NCBI GenBank assembly: GCA_021781255.1
Contig: JAJXXG010000085.1
Location: 1-11,423, forward strand
Direction: 5' to 3'
DNA: 11,423 nt
DNA from: Acidobacteriota bacterium
GTDB lineage: Bacteria; Acidobacteriota; Terriglobia; Terriglobales; Acidobacteriaceae
Shown here piece by piece: positions 7,507 to 11,423 of the stretch. The notes under the pieces were generated by a model. That model worked only from the letters and a program-made list of their open reading frames with translations. It was not told the DNA's origin and did no database searches. The translations under genes were made by a program, and so were the position numbers. The first letter of the stretch is position 1; every line of letters begins with the position of its first letter.

Positions 7507-8577
7507 TTATTTTTCCGGTGTCTCCGGTGACTTGCTCCATCGACCCAAAGCTTCTTTAGCCGCTCCTCTCGCTTCCTGTTCTTCGTACATCACGACCCGC
7601 CACTCGTCGCCATGCCGGATGAAGACAAGTCCACACTGCCCCATCCGTTCGCAGATAAGGTCATAGATCGGAGCGAAGACTTCGATGGAAGGCCAGGCAT
7701 ATTCCTGTAGCCAGAGTTCGTGCAGGACCCGTTCCAGCCGGTCCATCAGCGATCCCAGCTCCGGGTTCTTTCGCAGTATCTCGTCCAGCCGCGGTGTGCA
7801 ATCCTTCCGCCTCCGCTCGACCCCATGAACGTGACCGAGCAGGTAGCCGGCATGGATGAAGGTATCGCCGAAGATCTGCTGAATCTCGCGGAAAACATCG
7901 CCCACCGACCGGCCTTCGCGATGTGCCTGAATCTGCTCGATCGCCGCAACCGGACTCTCTTCGAGAGCGCGGCAGAGGATGCCTTCAAACTCTTCGATCG
8001 CTTCCGGGCGAAACATCGCGGAGGAGCGGCAGGCGGCGTATTCACTCCATACGTCCATCGCCTTAAGATAGGTTTGCCGGGAACGATCCCCACACTCCAG
8101 CGGTTTGCCATAGCTGTCAGGGAACATGCGGTAGAGATGGCTCTCGTGATCGACGTGCGCGGCTTCGTGAGCAATACACCCCCGCACCAGACGTTGCATG
8201 GTCGGATCGGGTGACATCGCCAACAACAGAAGTCCGGGCCGCACCACGATGTGAAACCGCAAATCTCCGTTGCGGCGCACTGCGGCTGTTCGGGCCATCT
8301 CCATCGCGTCAGGTTGTTCGCTCATCTCTAGAGGAATTTGGCCTGCAGGGAGGTTCTGAAGCGCACATGCCGCTGCATGGCAGTCCGGGGCAACAGTAAT
8401 CCCATCCAGTGCTTTCAGGTCGATTCCTGCGAAGGCTGCTACATAAAGGTTTTCTTCCAAAACCTGCATGACAGCTTCCTGAACCTCCGGCCCGGCGAGA
8501 CACGCTACATCCACCGTGCAGCGATCGGGCAAAGGAAGCCGTCCGGTTCCGTCCGCGCTGAAGATCAGCTCACGCAT
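7507..8577 (-). CDS. Uncharacterised HExxH protein, putative zinc metallopeptidase
   Basis: This 356-residue soluble protein has no signal peptide or membrane segment. The central motif CIAHEAAHVDHE contains HEAAH (H137, E138, H141), the zinc site and catalytic Glu of many metallopeptidases. E179 in MDVWSEYAAC, 38 residues on, is a possible third ligand of the gluzincin kind. The N-terminal part (1-about 125) and C-terminal part (about 200-356, helical and ending in a charged tail) are not recognised. The start at 8577 is supported by GGGAGA 7 bp upstream on the minus strand. It lies on the same strand as the Argonaute pair but 489 bp downstream, beyond a candidate terminator, so it is probably transcribed separately. 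The motif is seen; the protease function is inferred and no substrate can be named. Confidence 0.65.
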   Translation of the reverse strand: MRELIFSADGTGRLPLPDRCTVDVACLAGPEVQEAVMQVLEENLYVAAFAGIDLKALDGITVAPDCHAAACALQNLPAGQIPLEMSEQPDAMEMARTAAVRRNGDLRFHIVVRPGLLLLAMSPDPTMQRLVRGCIAHEAAHVDHESHLYRMFPDSYGKPLECGDRSRQTYLKAMDVWSEYAACRSSAMFRPEAIEEFEGILCRALEESPVAAIEQIQAHREGRSVGDVFREIQQIFGDTFIHAGYLLGHVHGVERRRKDCTPRLDEILRKNPELGSLMDRLERVLHELWLQEYAWPSIEVFAPIYDLICERMGQCGLVFIRHGDEWRVVMYEEQEARGAAKEALGRWSKSPETPEK

Positions 8578-8728
8578 AACTCAATCTCCCATAGGGGAAA
8601 ATGGCCCATACCGAGACAGGATCAAGATGTTGGACATACTACAGAGCTGTCGTTATGAGCGCCATGCAGAAGCGGCGGTAAGGACAGGGGCAGCATACTC
8701 CTCCAGTTCGAGGTTTTTTGGGAGAAAC

Positions 8729-8751
8729 ATTTGCGGTACGCCCCCGCAAAT
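8729..8751. repeat. Perfect 8-bp inverted repeat (hairpin)
   Basis: ATTTGCGG (8729-8736) pairs with CCGCAAAT (8744-8751) around a 7-nt loop TACGCCC. Read on the minus strand it is followed by GTTTCTCCC, a weak T-tract. It could be a second, weak terminator for the Argonaute operon or a hairpin in the leader of the HExxH gene. Confidence 0.4.
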
Positions 8752-8838
8752 AGCCCTGATAACCCTCGTCGGGGAGTTCGAAAACCGGCAGAAACACGCG
8801 GTTCCATAAACCTTTAGCCGCGAAGCCTGGACATACGT

Positions 8839-9024
8839 CTATGGCTCCCCGACGCTAAGGCGTTGGGAATTCGGCCCGTGACTGTTGCCAGCGCACGGTG
8901 TTTCTGCTTGGGTTTCGACACCCAGGACGGTGCGTACCCGTCCTCCTCCATCATCCACCAGGGCGTCGTAGTTGGGCAAACCGAAAAGCGCCTGGAGATC
9001 CCAGGCGCCCTGTGTGGGATTCAC
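8839..9024 (-). pseudogene. Possible N-terminal remnant of an ISL3-like transposase
   Basis: A 61-residue minus-strand frame includes LQALFGLPNYDALVDDGGG and then VLGVETQAETPCAG. The order LFGLP, a strand-rich VDDGGGRVRTVLGVET segment and a Cys is reminiscent of the N-terminal end of ISL3-family transposases, which continue into a CxxC zinc finger. Here the second Cys is missing and the frame stops soon after, with no recognisable remainder. The match is by impression only. A candidate terminator hairpin overlaps the fragment, so the frame may be chance. Confidence 0.22.
8984..9008 (-). terminator. Candidate intrinsic terminator of the Argonaute operon
   Basis: On the minus strand GCGCCTGG pairs with CCAGGCGC around a 5-nt loop (arms at 9001-9008 and 8988-8995 in plus coordinates). 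TTTT follows directly (8987-8984). The stem is GC-rich and perfect, and it begins about 58 bp after the Argonaute stop on the same strand. The T-run is short, so termination may be incomplete. Confidence 0.55.
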
Positions 9025-9066
9025 ATGGCACTGCGCAAAGCAGCCTTGCGGCGAATCCCCTGGCCG

Positions 9067-10479
9067 TTACATGTAAAAGCTGTATCTCGGCTCAATCCGC
9101 TGATTATCCGAACAGTGTTTCAGCACATTCCCCACACTGTGTGCTGCCGTCAACGTAAGAGGCATCCCACCGTCGAATTGGGTACTGTTCCAGTTCATCT
9201 TGGTAAGTGCAAGAACTTCGCGGGCGTGGCCAAGCGGCGTCTGGTCGCCCGCCGCAATCTTCAACGCCAGTGGTTTGGGAACGTACATTCCGGGGTAGGT
9301 CTCGAAGAACGGAACACTACCCTTCGTATAAAGCACTCCATTACGTCCACTCGTTTGCAGGAATGTCCCCCGCAGAGGTGGGTATACTCCGTCCCGATAC
9401 AGCCGAATGTCCGAATCGTTCGCGTGGAGCAAGTCGAAAATTTCGATACGGGCCTCCCGTATCGCACGCTTCGCGCCTTCTTCTTCTTCTTTCGAGAAGC
9501 CGGAACTTTTGTGAATGACCAACCGTGCAGGAAGAGTGCGATGCACTTCTCGGTAACGATTCAGCGCGTCCGTAATGAGTCGATAGCAATCTTCCCCGGA
9601 AAGATGGGGCTGGCGGTCATCCTTCGAGAGCGATGCAGCTCCACCGCGGACAACCACTCCTTCCCCCAGCTCGTTGAATACCTGCGCCATGCTCGTCGTG
9701 AGCCGGGAACGATCCAGGCTTTCATAAAAACTGATTCCAACGAAACAAGCAGAAAGTTGGGAGGAATCCCGAATGAGCCGCCAAGGTGTACCTCCAGCCT
9801 TGTAGTACAAGGCCGAGAAAATGTTCCATGCTCGTGTCGCCTCATCCTGTAATGGACGCGGCGTTCCTGCGCGCTTTTGCTTCTTCGCCTTGGACTCATC
9901 GTATGTTCCGGGCAGAATAAGTTGGATGGGGATTCGCCACTGCATGGTGCGTGCCTTGAGCAAGTGGTGAAGGTCTTTGCGTCCAGGACTCTTGCGCTCT
10001 TCCGCTAGAAGCTCAAGCAGTTCAAGCGGCAGTGCGCACATAATCACATTCGGATTGCTGTTCTCAGCAAGAAACTCTACCTCTCGGACAAAAAGATCCG
10101 CAGCCTTTTCGACACGCTCTGCAATCGTGGCTGCCTCAGACAGCCCCTCAATCGTCGTTCCGGTGAGGGTTCGATTGAGAGACGAATCAGTAGCGAAGTT
10201 GCAGCAGAACGAAGTGCTAGGTGTAACAGCCGGGAAAGCTGGAAACAGGTTAGGTTTTTTGGTCTCCTTTTGTGCGATCCCCTGGACGCATCGTTCGATC
10301 CAGCGTGTGACGCCTTCCACCGTTTCCCCCGTCCCAATCAGGCCAATCCGAACTTCCTTCGGCGCACGCGGCGACTGGAGATCAAAGGGGCCATAGTCCC
10401 TGATCCCGAAGCGGATATCAATGTGCCGTCCGCCGCCGCCAAACTCTAGTTCTGGTTCTTCCAAAATTGTGAGGTTCAT
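9067..10479 (-). CDS. Short prokaryotic Argonaute (MID-PIWI), catalytically degenerate
   Basis: This 470-residue protein has the length and layout of short pAgos, which lack N and PAZ domains, bind a guide, recognise complementary nucleic acid and activate a partner effector. Residues 1-40 carry the short-pAgo opening (PELEFGGG, IRDYGPFDL). The MID domain (about 41-215) includes RIGLIGTGETVEGV and HHLLKARTMQ with IPIQLILPGTY; K175 and Q186 are candidates for guide 5'-phosphate contact. The PIWI domain (about 240-470) shows SACFVGISFYES, RLVIHKSSGFSKEE, RLYRDGVYPPLRGTFL and a C-terminal LTKMNWNSTQFDGGMPLTLT. Active PIWIs have Asp where FVGIS has S250, so the slicer tetrad is broken, as expected for short pAgos. 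The ATG overlaps the stop of the upstream APAZ gene as ATGA, implying translational coupling and a 1:1 complex. The only poor fit is a close Shine-Dalgarno (GGAG, 2 bp). Confidence 0.88.
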   Translation of the reverse strand: MNLTILEEPELEFGGGGRHIDIRFGIRDYGPFDLQSPRAPKEVRIGLIGTGETVEGVTRWIERCVQGIAQKETKKPNLFPAFPAVTPSTSFCCNFATDSSLNRTLTGTTIEGLSEAATIAERVEKAADLFVREVEFLAENSNPNVIMCALPLELLELLAEERKSPGRKDLHHLLKARTMQWRIPIQLILPGTYDESKAKKQKRAGTPRPLQDEATRAWNIFSALYYKAGGTPWRLIRDSSQLSACFVGISFYESLDRSRLTTSMAQVFNELGEGVVVRGGAASLSKDDRQPHLSGEDCYRLITDALNRYREVHRTLPARLVIHKSSGFSKEEEEGAKRAIREARIEIFDLLHANDSDIRLYRDGVYPPLRGTFLQTSGRNGVLYTKGSVPFFETYPGMYVPKPLALKIAAGDQTPLGHAREVLALTKMNWNSTQFDGGMPLTLTAAHSVGNVLKHCSDNQRIEPRYSFYM

Positions 10480-11423
10480 AGCTCCAGTTCCGCCTGTTCA
10501 TCCTGGTCGCCTGCAAAGACCGTCTCTTGGCGATCCTTTTCCTCACGCTTGACCCAGTCCGTATCATCGAATCCGCTGTCTGCGGTGCACTGCATCAAGG
10601 GATAGAACTTGATGAGGTTATGTTGGCTGAAGAGCGTTTCCTTTTGAAGGAACTCTCCCCACATCACAACTTGACCATGGACGGCCTGATTGTTCTCCAT
10701 ACGCTTGATTCCGCTCAGTGCTTCTGCGCTGAAACGGCTATCGCGATAACCATCCTTGGTGAACCGATACGTCGGCGTGATCTGGAGAAACCAGTTGCCG
10801 TCCATTTCGACAAAGTGTCCGTAAAAAGCGGAGTGACGGAAGTAGGCAGTGTGTTCAGGATTCGCCTTCGTGCAATAGCGCTTAAATACCTCACGGCTGG
10901 CATCCTTGCGGCGACTTCGGTACTTCCTCGACTTATCCTCCAAGTCATCACTGGCACGATGGAAATAGTATTCGTGCATATTTGAAAAATGGATATCGTC
11001 TTCGCGCAACTGATCCTGAAGCGTCGCGTTGAGAAGTTCGACGAAAAGCCGCCTCCGGTCTGCATCCGCTTCCATCGACCACTCGAACGATAGGTCGTTT
11101 TCGACCGTTCCGGGTTCGGCAATATCTTTCCACTGCGATGCGGAAAGGTCATAGAAGGAATAGACCGTGCTGCCGTGGATGGTGAAGCCTCGCCAAACGT
11201 CTCTCTTTGTGGTCTTTGCCAACGTAAAAAGATGATCGAGGGCCTGTTTGCGGTTCTTAAAGGTCGTGTGGGCGTGATAGTAGCGCTCGGGAAAACTCGC
11301 AACCGGAAGGAGATCGGTAAAGATCGTCTCCTCTTTCGGCGTTGTGCCAAGGTACAGGCCGCCGTCATTGGGCAGTGCCAGACGCTTCAACGCCTCCTTT
11401 GCGGAGGCGTCGAAAGCATTTTG
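10476..11423 (-). CDS. APAZ-domain partner of the short Argonaute (5' end off window)
   Basis: The last 315 residues of a protein are visible, and the frame stays open to the right edge. The TTG at 11388-11390 is therefore probably internal (Leu), not the start. The visible part reads as an APAZ (analogue of PAZ) domain. An N-terminal block has FTDLLPVASFPERYYHAH, then VWRGFTIHGSTVYSFYDLS and RLFVELLNATL. A second block has HEYYFHRA, TAYFRHSAFYGHFVEM, WFLQITPTYRFTKDGY and LSGIKRMENNQAVHGQVVMW. The C-terminus is acidic. In known systems APAZ binds the short pAgo and is fused to an N-terminal effector (SIR2, TIR, DUF4365/DREN nuclease, HNH and others). Here the effector lies beyond the edge and its type cannot be told. 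The gene is upstream of, and 4 bp overlapping with, the Argonaute gene. Confidence 0.8.
   Translation of the reverse strand, partial: QNAFDASAKEALKRLALPNDGGLYLGTTPKEETIFTDLLPVASFPERYYHAHTTFKNRKQALDHLFTLAKTTKRDVWRGFTIHGSTVYSFYDLSASQWKDIAEPGTVENDLSFEWSMEADADRRRLFVELLNATLQDQLREDDIHFSNMHEYYFHRASDDLEDKSRKYRSRRKDASREVFKRYCTKANPEHTAYFRHSAFYGHFVEMDGNWFLQITPTYRFTKDGYRDSRFSAEALSGIKRMENNQAVHGQVVMWGEFLQKETLFSQHNLIKFYPLMQCTADSGFDDTDWVKREEKDRQETVFAGDQDEQAELEL

Larger units (their letters stand above)
8578..9066. other. 489-bp stretch without a confident gene between two minus-strand genes
   Basis: No frame here has convincing coding character. It holds the ribosome-binding site of the HExxH gene (just above 8577), a perfect hairpin at 8729-8751, a candidate minus-strand terminator at 8984-9008 and a weak transposase-like fragment at 8839-9024. 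The promoter of the HExxH gene must lie in it, but no clear -35/-10 pair was found. The mixture suggests an old insertion scar or boundary between separately acquired genes. Confidence 0.5.

Noticed and set aside
8339..8658. Plus-strand frames over the start of the HExxH gene
   Set aside because: They overlap the minus-strand gene with its good ribosome-binding site and show no recognisable product.
8863..9852. Plus-strand open frame of 329 codons
   Set aside because: It lies mostly antisense to the Argonaute gene, contains low-complexity Phe runs that mirror the Glu-rich EEEEE segment, and has no recognisable domain.
1..11423. CRISPR array
   Set aside because: No regularly spaced direct repeats were seen. 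The only multi-copy motif is the palindrome set at 276-359, whose spacing and number do not fit an array.

Overview
The window looks like part of a conjugative plasmid or integrative conjugative element from a GC-rich soil bacterium. The MobF relaxase and its partner genes most resemble, from memory, those of Acidobacteriota (Terriglobia such as Granulicella, Edaphobacter or Terriglobus). That host guess is an inference and was not checked against a database.

Left part (1-6540), DNA-processing module of conjugation. The tail of an unidentified gene (2-178) ends before a clear intrinsic terminator (236-265). A short control region (266-376) follows. It holds three copies of a 16-bp palindrome, one of them degenerate and containing TTGTCTA, which resembles the R388-type nic site, so this may be oriT as well as an operator. 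Next comes a compact plus-strand operon in the trwA-trwB-trwC order of R388: a ribbon-helix-helix accessory protein (377-793), a VirD4/TrwB-like coupling ATPase (774-2831, overlapping the previous gene by 20 bp) and a 1218-residue MobF relaxase-helicase (2835-6491). The relaxase carries a second, degenerate copy of the C-terminal part of its helicase. A strong bidirectional hairpin (6508-6535) closes the operon.

Right part (about 6540-11423), cargo that reads like defence genes. An Abi-like HEPN protein (6648-7367, plus strand) sits behind two palindromes. It converges on a minus-strand gene for an unrecognised HExxH protein (7507-8577), with nested palindromes between them. A stretch of 489 bp without a confident gene (8578-9066) holds hairpins, a candidate terminator and perhaps a transposase remnant. 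A minus-strand pair follows: a short prokaryotic Argonaute with a catalytically degenerate PIWI domain (9067-10479) and, upstream with an ATGA overlap, an APAZ-type protein (10476-11423). The APAZ reading frame is open through the right edge, so its N-terminal effector domain is not visible.

How it fits together: the accessory protein, coupling protein and relaxase would nick oriT and pass the DNA to a type IV secretion channel encoded elsewhere. The Argonaute-APAZ pair would sense invading nucleic acid with a guide and fire the unseen effector. The HEPN protein is a plausible RNA-cleaving abortive-infection factor, and the HExxH protein could be another defence component or unrelated cargo. 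The most interesting item is the short-Argonaute operon, whose effector type cannot be read from this window.
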